64,000 bases of DNA, taken from NCBI GenBank assembly GCA_964427875.1, contig CAYRVX010000015.1, positions 14,800-78,799 on the forward strand. Direction: 5' to 3'. A model generated the notes under the pieces. That model saw nothing but the letters and a program-made list of their open reading frames with translations, did not search any database and was not told the DNA's origin. The position numbers were made by a program, and so were the translations under genes. Source of the stretch: CAYRVX01 sp964427875. Its GTDB lineage: Bacteria; Planctomycetota; Phycisphaerae; SM23-33. Positions 1 to 8,241 of the stretch are shown piece after piece. Position 1 is the first letter of the stretch, and each line of letters starts with the position of its first letter.

Positions 1-1
1 G

Positions 2-814
2 CTGACGGCCGTCGCAAGGGAGATGATCCGCCGCGGCCTCGACGAGGAGGGCCTGCATCTCAGCTCCTTCGGACGGGCGAACCGCAACATGCGGGAGGAC
101 TACGTGGCCCTTCGCCGGGCCGGCTTCGACTCCCTGTTCTTCGGCGCGGAGTCCGGCTGCCAGCGCGTCCTCGACGAGGTCCTGGGCAAGAAGGTCACCG
201 TCGCCGAGATCAAGACGGCCGTCATCGAGGCCCACGAGGCGGGCCTGGCCCCCGTGGCGAGCTTCATGTTCCCGACACCGGGCGAGACCGCCCAGAGCCG
301 CCAGGAGACGCTGGAGCTGCTCGAGGAACTTCGCCCCTATCTGGCCGCCGCGCTGATCCAGCCGAGCGGGGTCTATCCCGAAACTCTCTGGCACCGCAGG
401 GCCGCGGAGTTCGGCATCTCGCTCGACGAGGACTACATCACGAAGGCCGTCACCTATCCGATCAATCCGCTTAAGCCGATTCGCCTCTGGCCGGCCTTCC
501 CGTTCTCCTACGGCCTGATGGGCAAGGAGGCCCCCGAGGTCGGCTTCCAGGACATCGTCCGGACCTTCTCGGACTTCGCCCGGCAGGTCTGGAACAAGCC
601 GGAGCACGGCGGCCTGGGCATCCCCAACGTCCAGGACTACGGGATCGCCCTGGCCCGCCACCTGGGCCACGACCCGGTCGAGTTCTCGAACCGGTGCCTG
701 CGGTACATGGTCACGCGAGACTTGAGGGCCATGGCTGACTACGTGGGGGTCGGCAGCGAATCGCGAGCATCTGCACCGCCGCCTCAGCCGCGCATCCCCA
801 GCCTGCAACACTGA
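2..814 (+). CDS. Radical SAM (B12-binding type) protein, C-terminal part
   Basis: The reading frame is open from the first bases of the window, so the start lies upstream; 270 codons are visible. The segment FGAESGCQRVLDEVLGK followed by a helix and then FMFPTPGET is the second half of a radical SAM TIM barrel as found in cobalamin-binding radical SAM enzymes (the 'GxESG...vL...K' and 'fmiG.PgET' strands of the Elp3/MiaB/NifB-like fold). The SAM-binding CxxxCxxC and the B12 domain would be in the missing N-terminus. Roughly 150 residues follow the barrel and resemble the accessory tails of this family; the last 20 residues are Pro/Ser/Ala-rich and may be unstructured. Such enzymes often methylate or rearrange lipids, antibiotics or polysaccharide precursors, but no substrate can be assigned here. 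The next gene starts 37 bases downstream on the same strand and is unrelated. Confidence 0.8.
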   Translation: MTAVAREMIRRGLDEEGLHLSSFGRANRNMREDYVALRRAGFDSLFFGAESGCQRVLDEVLGKKVTVAEIKTAVIEAHEAGLAPVASFMFPTPGETAQSRQETLELLEELRPYLAAALIQPSGVYPETLWHRRAAEFGISLDEDYITKAVTYPINPLKPIRLWPAFPFSYGLMGKEAPEVGFQDIVRTFSDFARQVWNKPEHGGLGIPNVQDYGIALARHLGHDPVEFSNRCLRYMVTRDLRAMADYVGVGSESRASAPPPQPRIPSLQH

Positions 815-851
815 AGGACCCGGGGGCTCAATGCGGGGGGATCCGTGCCAC

Positions 852-3026
852 ATGAGGAACAGACGCGCAACATCCCCGGGCAGATCGGGCCATGGGAGCG
901 GGCGGCTGATCACGGGCATTGTGCTTCTGGCCCTGGCCGTCGGAGAGGAGGCCTGGGGGATCACCATCATCCGCAACTTCGTCGACGACGGGGAGATGTT
1001 TCCCATCGTCCTGCTTCTGGCCGGGCCGGGGCCGGGCAACGCGCAGGGCGGGGGCAACCTGGTTGACGTCTTCAACGCCGCCGCCAACCTCTGGGAAGCG
1101 GCGATACGGGACGACCACACGGTTACGATCCACTACGGGTGGGGCCCTCAAAGCGGTGGCGCCACCGCCGCGGCGTGGTGCGTGACTCGCGTCGGCGATC
1201 CGGAACGGGTCGTCCAGGCAGCGATCATGTTCGACAACGACGGCTCCACAGGGTGGTTCGAGGACCCCACGCCCGGGCAGTCTACGGAGTACACGACCTA
1301 CGGGGAAACGTGGGCCGACCTCGGCGCCGGGTCGCTCAACACCGGCCGGGTCTGGTCCGGCGGCGCCGGCCCGTCCGCGAGGATCGACCTCTTCACCACG
1401 GCGCTGCACGAGATAGGCCACACGCTGGGGCTCACTCCCGAGGTCGACGGGTTCGAGGAGGACAGTGCCGATGGGGATATCGACGTGACGGCGCCGCGTC
1501 CGTTCGCCGGCTCCGAGATTCCCACCACCGCCAAGGGCGCCCATCTGAACCTGCCCAACGCGTTGATGAAGCCCGTCGCATCATTCGGGAAGCGTATCCT
1601 GCCGTCCGTCTCGGACATCCTGGCGATTGGGGAGGTAAGCGAGTTTGCGGAGGTCGATCTGAACCTGCCCAAGCTCACGTATCATTCGGTAACCGGCAAT
1701 CTTACGATGGACACGCGGGGCGCCGTGCTGAACGGGTTCGAGATTCATTCGTCGGAAGGCGAGTTCAAGGGCAACGCGAACCTGCCGCCGGGATTCCTCC
1801 TCAACGACAGCAACTCCGAGCTCATCGCCTCGCGGGGCGGCAACACGATCCAGGGGACGCACGACTTCGGCGACGACATCGCGGATGCCGGCCTGCTCTG
1901 GGACGCCGTTGCCGGCCGGTGGGGGATCGATGACTGGGAGTTCACCTACATGGTCGAAGGAGTCGAAGGACTCGTCGCCGCTGAGATCGAGATCGTCTCC
2001 TTCCTGCCGGGCGACGTGCACCTCGATGGCGACGTGGATGCGTTCGACATCCAACTCATCCTCGCGGCAGACTCCTACGGCCACGGCCCGGGCCTGTGGT
2101 GGGAAGACGGCGACTTCGACCGCAACGGGTTCGTGGACTTCAACGACATCCAGATGATCCTCGACCATGGCCAGTACGGCCACGACGTCAAGGCCCCGTT
2201 AATGGCCCTCGTGCCCGAGCCGACGGCGCTGTCTCTGCTGGGCTTGGGCGGGCTGCTGGTGCTTCGCAAGCGCAGACGCAGAACGGCCGGCGGAGCCGAG
2301 CGCAGGTGCATCCTGCGCCCCTTCGGCCTTGTCGCGTGCCTCGCGATGGTCGCCGCCGGGGGCGGTCCTGCCCTCGCGGCCATGTCCTCCGGCATCCGCG
2401 GCGACGAAGTTGTGGACCTCTACGTCGGCGGCCGCGATCTCATCATCCACACCGACGGGGCCGTGTTGAACGGCTTCGTCCTCACCTCTGAGGGCGGGCT
2501 GCTGGCCGGCGAAACGTATGCCGACCACCTCGGGCTCTTCGTGACCGACGGCGACTTCCTGATCGCCGATCAGTTTGACTACGTTCTGAACGGTCTGCAC
2601 GATCTCGGCCGCGTCGTGGCCGCCGGAGTCGGCTTCGAGGAGTTGCAGGAGGATCTGGGGCTTACGTATACCGTCCCGGGCGGGCCGGGCGTCCATACAG
2701 CCACGATGCTGTCGGCAATCCCGGGCGACGCGGACCTGGACGGCTGGGTAGGGCGCCTGGACATCCGCGCGATCGCGCCGACGTTTGGCGTGCAGACCGG
2801 CGCGGTCTGGGTGAACGGCGACTTCACCGGCGACGGGGCCGTGAACTTCCGGGACTACCTCCTCATGAAATGCCACTACGGCAAGGGCGTCCTGCCCGGC
2901 GGAGAGGCCCTGCCGGAACCCGCGACGCTGTCCCTGCTGGCTCTTGGCGGCCTGGTGGTGGCTTGCCGCCGCCCTTCTCGGGGCCGGGATTCCACCTCAC
3001 CGACCGGGCGGGGCCAGGAACCCTGA
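852..3026 (+). CDS. Tandem PEP-CTERM/dockerin protein with metzincin-like peptidase domain
   Basis: Exported 724-residue protein. The N-terminal hydrophobic segment (about residues 18-35) is a signal peptide; ATG 852 is preferred over ATG 831 because GGGGG lies at a reasonable distance upstream. Residues 186-193 read HEIGHTLG, the zinc motif of M10/matrixin-like peptidases, followed about 45 residues later by ALMKP, a plausible Met-turn; the third histidine is not obvious. A dockerin-like EF-hand pair (GDVHLDGDVDAFD and DFDRNGFVDFND) precedes a complete PEP-CTERM tail (VPEPTALSLLGLGGLL then RKRRRR, from residue 454). The frame then continues into a second signal-peptide-like hydrophobic stretch, a beta-rich domain, a second EF-hand pair and a second tail (LPEPATLSLLALGG, residue about 687). 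A single reading frame thus holds two complete sorting substrates. Exosortase/archaeosortase-type processing at the cell envelope is inferred from the tails. The first sorting signal should cut the second half off unless the second half is translated separately. Confidence 0.75.
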   Translation: MRNRRATSPGRSGHGSGRLITGIVLLALAVGEEAWGITIIRNFVDDGEMFPIVLLLAGPGPGNAQGGGNLVDVFNAAANLWEAAIRDDHTVTIHYGWGPQSGGATAAAWCVTRVGDPERVVQAAIMFDNDGSTGWFEDPTPGQSTEYTTYGETWADLGAGSLNTGRVWSGGAGPSARIDLFTTALHEIGHTLGLTPEVDGFEEDSADGDIDVTAPRPFAGSEIPTTAKGAHLNLPNALMKPVASFGKRILPSVSDILAIGEVSEFAEVDLNLPKLTYHSVTGNLTMDTRGAVLNGFEIHSSEGEFKGNANLPPGFLLNDSNSELIASRGGNTIQGTHDFGDDIADAGLLWDAVAGRWGIDDWEFTYMVEGVEGLVAAEIEIVSFLPGDVHLDGDVDAFDIQLILAADSYGHGPGLWWEDGDFDRNGFVDFNDIQMILDHGQYGHDVKAPLMALVPEPTALSLLGLGGLLVLRKRRRRTAGGAERRCILRPFGLVACLAMVAAGGGPALAAMSSGIRGDEVVDLYVGGRDLIIHTDGAVLNGFVLTSEGGLLAGETYADHLGLFVTDGDFLIADQFDYVLNGLHDLGRVVAAGVGFEELQEDLGLTYTVPGGPGVHTATMLSAIPGDADLDGWVGRLDIRAIAPTFGVQTGAVWVNGDFTGDGAVNFRDYLLMKCHYGKGVLPGGEALPEPATLSLLALGGLVVACRRPSRGRDSTSPTGRGQEP

Positions 3027-3179
3027 CGCGGCAAGGGCCGATCCTTCGTAAGTCCTTTCTTTTCCTTGGTCTTCGGATCAGAGGAACTCGGCGCCTGGCC
3101 AATAGAGCTGTGCGATCCTAAGGGGGTGGCTTTGCCCGAAATCCGTAGTTGTCGGGCCGAGAATCCGGGAATCCCCGGA

Positions 3180-3207
3180 TTGCTCCCGTAGGCATGCGTG
3201 TTACAAT
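3180..3207 (+). promoter_or_regulatory. Candidate sigma-70 promoter for the next PEP-CTERM gene
   Basis: TTGCTC at 3180-3185 and TACAAT at 3202-3207 are separated by 16 bases, in an otherwise gene-free stretch (3027-3307) upstream of an exported protein. Start of transcription would fall near 3214, giving a leader of about 90 bases. Seen by eye only. Confidence 0.4.
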
Positions 3208-3307
3208 TGTTCTGGCTGGATAGTCTTCCGCGCAGCAGCACATTGCGCGTGATGTCTCTGTGGCGCCAGGGTCGGCTGGGAAGCATCGGAACGGAGTAGG
3301 TTTTGAT

Positions 3308-4051
3308 ATGACACGAGCTAGGATACTTGGTGTTGGCGCAGTCTTGGCGGCCCTGCTGCTTGCCCCACTTTCCGCCAGAGCCGACTATGAGGGGTGGATC
3401 GACGCTGAGTTCACCGGCGTCCATCCCTACAAGGCGGTCCAGATCAAGAGCACTCTCGGCACGCCGTGGGTGGTAGCCGGGGTATACCACTGGCAGCAGG
3501 CAACGCCTGAAAACCGCCCGTTCTGGACCTTCTGCATCGAGCCCACCATATGGCTGAACCGGCACGTGACCCGGTTTGATGTGTGGCATCTGGACCAGGT
3601 CGTGGACGACACGGTGGCTGGCTACGTCGAGGAGCTGTGGTACGAGAAGGTCGTTGTGGGGGATCTCATCGACCCGTACGGGTCCAGCGACACCGATAAG
3701 AGGAACGCCGCGGCTTTCCAGATCGCCGTCTGGGAGTTTATGCACGAAAACAAGATAGACGGCTCGGGCAATCCTGTCTACAGCCTCTACAGCGGCCGTT
3801 TTCAGATGCTCAACGGCGACTCGGAGTTGAAGACCCAGGCGGAGGGCTGGATCACCGACACCGTGGACGCAACCGGGCCCGCAGGGGACGTCACGGTTTG
3901 GGCCATGACCAATCCATGCACGCAGGACCAGGCGGTTCTCGGGGGATCGCTACAGGTCGTCCCGCTGCCCGCGGCGGTCTGGGGCGGGATGGTGCTGCTT
4001 GGGGGGATGGGCGGATTCGCCGCCGTTCGCCGAAGGTTGCGTCGCGGCTGA
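3308..4051 (+). CDS. PEP-CTERM (VPLPAA-type) exported protein, unknown function
   Basis: 247 residues. ATG 3308 is chosen because GGAG lies 11 bases upstream and it opens directly into a signal peptide (MTRARILGVGAVLAALLLAP, cleavage near SARA-DY). The mature part has no enzyme motif I recognise; it contains a phrase about Cys-containing strands (FWTFCIEPT) and a Trp/Tyr-rich centre typical of PEP-CTERM proteins with a 'thioester/Cys-Gln' style fold in which FxFCIEP recurs, so a surface adhesin or matrix role is possible. The C-terminus is VPLPAAVWGG, a 17-residue hydrophobic helix and VRRRLRRG, the standard PEP-CTERM layout of motif, transmembrane segment and basic tail. It would be handled by an exosortase and exposed or released at the outer envelope. 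Neighbours on both sides are unrelated, and it appears to have its own promoter. Function beyond envelope sorting is not assignable. Confidence 0.8.
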   Translation: MTRARILGVGAVLAALLLAPLSARADYEGWIDAEFTGVHPYKAVQIKSTLGTPWVVAGVYHWQQATPENRPFWTFCIEPTIWLNRHVTRFDVWHLDQVVDDTVAGYVEELWYEKVVVGDLIDPYGSSDTDKRNAAAFQIAVWEFMHENKIDGSGNPVYSLYSGRFQMLNGDSELKTQAEGWITDTVDATGPAGDVTVWAMTNPCTQDQAVLGGSLQVVPLPAAVWGGMVLLGGMGGFAAVRRRLRRG

Positions 4052-4201
4052 TCGGACCCGCCACGCAGCCATCGCTGCTTGCCGTATGACAGTTCTTGTT
4101 GGGGGCTCCCGTCACAGGTGCGACCGCGGTGAGAATCTGCTTTGTCCCTTGAGCAGCAAGGCATTGGGTTGGCCCCTCGCCAAGGGAGGGCGGAAGGCGA
4201 A

Positions 4202-5587
4202 GTGGTCCGATCCCTATCGCCCCGCGGCCTGACGGCACGGGGCCGGGGCCTGCGGGCAATCGACGGCTTCCTCATCGTCTACGTGCTCCTGATCCTTTAC
4301 GGGAGCCTGCTGCCGTTCGACATGGGGGGAGATTGGCGGATGGCTTCGCGGCGTCTGGATCGGGCGATGAGCCGCTGGCCGCTGGGGGACTCTCGCGTCA
4401 GCCACAGGGACCTGCTCCGCAACGGCCTGCTGTATATGCCGCTCGGGCTGCTCGTCGCCGGGCGGTGGCTCGCCAAAGGCAAGCGCTCGTGGGCGGGGCC
4501 GCTGCTGGCGGCCACGGGGCTCTCGGCGGCCCTGAGCCTTGGCATCGAGGGGCTCCAGCTCCTCTCGCGGACCCGGATGCCCGCTCTACAGGACGTGATC
4601 GCCAACACGGCCGGCGGGCTTGTGGGGGCGATAGCTTCGGCCGTCTTCGTGGTCGGCGTCTGGCCCCGGGCCCAGGACCGTCTGTCTGCCTTGTGGGTGC
4701 ACAGGCCGATCGGCCTGGCGGCGATGGCCATGGCGGTCCTCCTCATGGCCGATGCACTGGACCCGCTGTATCCGGTGCCGAGGCTCTCGGCCCTGATGGA
4801 CAACCTGCGGGGCTCGCACATGCGGCTGGGCCCCGGGCTGGGGGCACACCCGTGGCATCACTGGATGGTATGCCGTGTCGGGCTCTACGCGGTGCTCACG
4901 GTGCTCCTAGGCGCCGCCGGCTCCGGCTCGCGGCCGCGATGGCGGTGGATCAAGGCGGCCGTGCTGGCAGCAGGTCTCGCCGCGATACTGGAGACCTGCA
5001 AGCCGTTCGTGGAGAACGGGGCTGCGAACGTCGCCAACGTAGTGACGGCCGGTTGCGGCTCACTGATCGGAGCGGCGCTGGGCCTCGCCCTGGCCGGGCG
5101 CCTGCGCTTTCGTGCCAAGTGGATCGTGGCCGTCTCCCTGCTTGCGGGTTACATCGTCTACTATGAATGGCAGCCGTTCCTGTTCACGTGGGACCCGGAG
5201 GCCATGGCGGCCAAGCTGCCCGCCAAGGAGGACTGGATTCCGCTGTATAATTTTGCATTGGCATCGCGCGACACCTGGGAGGTCCGCCTGCTCGTGAGGT
5301 TAGCGGTTGTAGCCGCCGCACTTACCTACGCGGCCTGCTTGCGCGGGGGCCGGCTCGCCCGAGGCAGTCGAGTCACGCGGGCGCTGAAGGCCGTGTTTGC
5401 GGCGGGAATGCTCGGGCTTGCATTGGAGGCCGGTCAGTTCTTCCTTCCCGGGCGCTGCCCCAACCCGTCCCACGTGATGTTCTTTGCCGCCGGCGGAGCC
5501 GTGGGATTCTGGAGCCACTCGCTGATCTTGCCGGTGATAGGCCCCATGAGAACAAGCCATTCTGTCGTGCATAGGGAAGGAAACTGA
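4202..5587 (+). CDS. VanZ-like multi-pass membrane protein with three VanZ-type repeats
   Basis: 461 residues if GTG 4202 is used (GGAAGG four bases upstream, a purine-rich GGGAGGG further up); the frame is open back to TTG 4142. About ten hydrophobic segments. The N-terminal third is a clear VanZ domain: YGSLLPF in the first helix (residues 33-39), NGLLYMPLGLL in the next, and an E..QL..R.P..QDVIANTAGG segment near residues 116-140. Two more, weaker copies of the latter signature follow, ETCKPFVENGAANVANV near 261 and EAGQFFLPGRCPNPSHV near 408, each followed by a small-residue helix with Gly-Gly. VanZ proteins are membrane proteins of largely unknown role, first linked to teicoplanin resistance, and are common in polysaccharide/exosortase loci. 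The stop codon overlaps the start of the sulfate-activation gene by one base (TGATG), so the two are translationally coupled. Confidence 0.8.
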   Translation: MVRSLSPRGLTARGRGLRAIDGFLIVYVLLILYGSLLPFDMGGDWRMASRRLDRAMSRWPLGDSRVSHRDLLRNGLLYMPLGLLVAGRWLAKGKRSWAGPLLAATGLSAALSLGIEGLQLLSRTRMPALQDVIANTAGGLVGAIASAVFVVGVWPRAQDRLSALWVHRPIGLAAMAMAVLLMADALDPLYPVPRLSALMDNLRGSHMRLGPGLGAHPWHHWMVCRVGLYAVLTVLLGAAGSGSRPRWRWIKAAVLAAGLAAILETCKPFVENGAANVANVVTAGCGSLIGAALGLALAGRLRFRAKWIVAVSLLAGYIVYYEWQPFLFTWDPEAMAAKLPAKEDWIPLYNFALASRDTWEVRLLVRLAVVAAALTYAACLRGGRLARGSRVTRALKAVFAAGMLGLALEAGQFFLPGRCPNPSHVMFFAAGGAVGFWSHSLILPVIGPMRTSHSVVHREGN

Positions 5588-7314
5588 TGGTAGAGCACTT
5601 GTCGGAACCACATTGCGGGGTGCTGGTGAACCTGATGGCGGATGAGGACAGGGCCAAGGAGCTGAAGGAGCTCAGCCGCGACTGCCCCTCGTGGGACCTG
5701 ACGGCCCGCCAGTTGTGCGACCTGGAGCTGCTGATGAACGGCGGCTTCTCACCGCTGAGGGGCTTTCTTGCCAGGAGCGACTACGACGGGGTCTGTGAGA
5801 ACATGCGCTTGGCCGGCGGCACGCTCTGGCCGATGCCCATCATGCTGGACGTGACCGAAGAGGCGGCCGAGGGCCTCGAGCGGCAAAGCAAGCTCGCCCT
5901 TCGCGACCCGGAAGGCGTGATGCTGGCCGTGCTGAACGTCGAGGAGGTCTGGCAGCCGGACCTTGCGGCCGAGGCCGAGAAGGTCTTCGGCACGACCAAC
6001 CCCGAGCATCCCGGCGTGGCGCAACTGCTGAACACGACGAATCCGTGCTACGTCGGAGGCGCCGTCGAGGGGATCGAGCCGCCTCGTCACTATGACTTCC
6101 GAGAGATCCGTCTGAGCCCTGCCCAGCTTCGCCGGCGGTTCGCCGAACGGGGCTGGCGGCAGGTGGTGGCCTTCCAGACACGCAACCCGATGCACCGGGC
6201 GCACCAGGAGCTGACCTTCCGGGCGGCCAGGGAGCTCGGGGCCAACCTGCTGATCCATCCCGTGGTCGGCATGACCAAGCCGGGCGACGTGGACCATTAC
6301 ACGCGCGTCCGCTGCTACCAGTCGCTGATAAAGCAGTACCCGCGCAGCACGGCGATGCTAAGCCTCCTGCCGCTGGCGATGCGGATGGGCGGGCCGAGGG
6401 AGGCCGTCTGGCACGCCGTCATCCGCAAGAACCACGGCTGCTCGCACTTCATCGTCGGGCGCGACCACGCCGGGCCCGGCAGCGACTCCAACGGCGAGCC
6501 CTTCTACGGCCCGTACGAGGCGCAGGAGCTGCTGACTCAGTACGAGGAGGAGCTGGGCATCACGATGGTGCCGTTCAAGCTCATGGTCTATCTCGCCGAG
6601 GAGGACCGGTTCATTCCCATCGACGAGGTGCCTGAGGGCATCAAGCCGAAGATGCTCTCGGGGACGGAGCTTCGCGAGCGGCTGGCCGACGGGCGAGAGA
6701 TCCCCGAGTGGTTCTCCTTCCCCGACGTGGTCACGGAGCTGCGCCGGACCTATCCGCCGCGGAGCCGGCAGGGGTTCACGGTCTTGTTCACCGGCCTGCC
6801 GAGCTCGGGCAAGAGCACGCTGGCCAACGTGCTGATGGCCAAGCTCATGGAGATCGGCGGCCGGCCGATCACGCTGCTGGACGGCGACCTCGTCCGAAAG
6901 CACCTCTCCAGCGAGCTGGGGTTCTCGAAGGAGCACCGCGACATCAACATCCGGCGGATCGGGTGGGTGGCCTCGGAGATCACGAAGAACGGCGGCATCG
7001 CCATCTGCGCCCCGATCGCCCCCTACGAGCGGATCCGCCGGGAGGTCAAGGGCATGATCTCCCCGGTTGGCGGCTTTCTCCTGGTCCACGTCTCCACGCC
7101 CGTGGAGGTCTGCGAGACGCGCGACCGGAAGGGCCTCTACGCCAAGGCGCGGGCCGGCATCATCAAGGAGTTCACCGGCATCTCCGACCCGTACGAGGAG
7201 CCGAGCGACGCCGACCTGGCGTTCGACACGACCGACCTGTCGCCCGAGGAGTGCGTCCAGCAGATCATCCTGCACCTGGAGAAGGAAGGCTACATCGCCC
7301 CCGAGACGGCGTGA
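5587..7314 (+). CDS. Bifunctional sulfate adenylyltransferase / adenylylsulfate kinase
   Basis: 575 residues; N-terminal ATP sulfurylase (residues 1-385 approx.) joined to C-terminal APS kinase. It makes APS from sulfate and ATP, then phosphorylates it to PAPS in the cytoplasm. ATP sulfurylase motifs are intact: RNPMHRAH at 199-206 (the HxxH-type nucleotide-binding QxRNPxHxxH box) and GRDHAGPG at 291-298. The kinase has Walker A GLPSSGKST at 403-411, a D-G-D substrate loop (LLDGD) and the lid region around FSKEHRDINIRRIG. No residues appear missing, so both activities are expected. ATG 5587 follows AGGGAAGGAAAC and overlaps the upstream VanZ stop by one base. CysQ follows 60 bases downstream. 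A PAPS supply next to a VanZ-type membrane protein and without PAPS reductase suggests sulfation of a surface polysaccharide rather than cysteine synthesis; that is inference. Confidence 0.95.
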   Translation: MVEHLSEPHCGVLVNLMADEDRAKELKELSRDCPSWDLTARQLCDLELLMNGGFSPLRGFLARSDYDGVCENMRLAGGTLWPMPIMLDVTEEAAEGLERQSKLALRDPEGVMLAVLNVEEVWQPDLAAEAEKVFGTTNPEHPGVAQLLNTTNPCYVGGAVEGIEPPRHYDFREIRLSPAQLRRRFAERGWRQVVAFQTRNPMHRAHQELTFRAARELGANLLIHPVVGMTKPGDVDHYTRVRCYQSLIKQYPRSTAMLSLLPLAMRMGGPREAVWHAVIRKNHGCSHFIVGRDHAGPGSDSNGEPFYGPYEAQELLTQYEEELGITMVPFKLMVYLAEEDRFIPIDEVPEGIKPKMLSGTELRERLADGREIPEWFSFPDVVTELRRTYPPRSRQGFTVLFTGLPSSGKSTLANVLMAKLMEIGGRPITLLDGDLVRKHLSSELGFSKEHRDINIRRIGWVASEITKNGGIAICAPIAPYERIRREVKGMISPVGGFLLVHVSTPVEVCETRDRKGLYAKARAGIIKEFTGISDPYEEPSDADLAFDTTDLSPEECVQQIILHLEKEGYIAPETA

Positions 7315-7374
7315 GCCCGACGGCGGCACAGAGACTCGCGGCCACCCGCCTCGACACGACGGAGCTCATCAGCG

Positions 7375-8160
7375 ATGCACAGGGAGACGCTCGCCAAGCT
7401 GCTGGAAGATGCCAGGGAGATCGCCGTCGCCGCGGGGAAGGTGATCCTGGCGGTCCCGTTCGAGCCGGCGGACGTGACGGACAAAGCGGACGGCTCACCG
7501 CTGACCCGGGCGGACCTGGCCTCGCACGAGACAATCGTCTCCGGCCTGGCGCTCCTGGAGCCGAAGTTCCCGGTTCTCTCCGAGGAGGGCGACCTGGAGG
7601 CCATCGACCCGGAAGCGTGGCGGACGTTCTGGTGCGTGGACCCGCTGGATGGGACCAAGGAGTTCGTCGGCGGCCTGCCGGACTACACCGTGAACATTGC
7701 CCTGATCGAGGCCGGCAGACCGGTCCTCGGCGTGATCTACATCCCCGCGCTGGACGAGCTGTACTACGGGGCCGAGGGAATCGGCGCCTTCAAGAGCGTC
7801 GGTGGCAGGGCGCCCCGGCCCATATCCGCCAGCGACCGCGAGCAGCCGAGGACCGCAGTCGTCAGCAGGTCGCACCTGTCGCCCGAGACAGAGCAGTTCC
7901 TGGAGCGCCTGAACGTCAGCCAGACGATCAAGCGCGGCAGCTCGGCGAAGATCTGCGCCGTGGCAGATGGCTCAGCCGACATCTATCCCCGGTTCGGCCC
8001 GACATGCCTCTGGGACACCGCCGCCGGCACCGCCATTGCCCGCGAGGCCGGGTGCCGGGTGGTGGACCTTGCCGGCGAGGACCTCTCCTACGACGTCCGC
8101 AAGGGACTGAAGCGCCCCGGCTTCATCGTTCACCCGGCCCGGCTGCGCCTCCCCGCATGA
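7375..8160 (+). CDS. cysQ: 3'(2'),5'-bisphosphate nucleotidase CysQ
   Basis: 261 residues, typical length of CysQ in the inositol-monophosphatase superfamily. It hydrolyses PAP (3'-phosphoadenosine 5'-phosphate) to AMP, removing the inhibitory by-product of PAPS-dependent sulfotransfer. Metal-binding motifs are all present: SEEGD near residue 71, DPLDGTKEF at 89-97, and the C-terminal LWDTAAGTAIAREAG segment that supplies the last metal ligand. It starts 60 bases after the PAPS synthetase, on the same strand, and completes a make-and-recycle pair. The pairing strengthens the reading of the cluster as sulfate activation for sulfotransferases, none of which is in the window. ATG 7375 is the only start consistent with the family N-terminus. 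Confidence 0.93.
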   Translation: MHRETLAKLLEDAREIAVAAGKVILAVPFEPADVTDKADGSPLTRADLASHETIVSGLALLEPKFPVLSEEGDLEAIDPEAWRTFWCVDPLDGTKEFVGGLPDYTVNIALIEAGRPVLGVIYIPALDELYYGAEGIGAFKSVGGRAPRPISASDREQPRTAVVSRSHLSPETEQFLERLNVSQTIKRGSSAKICAVADGSADIYPRFGPTCLWDTAAGTAIAREAGCRVVDLAGEDLSYDVRKGLKRPGFIVHPARLRLPA

Positions 8161-8241
8161 CAAGGTCTTCAGGCTCATCACTGTAGGCGCGGCCCGCGCC
8201 GGTTCGTCAATTCGCATGTTCGTCCCTTATTGGAACCGATC

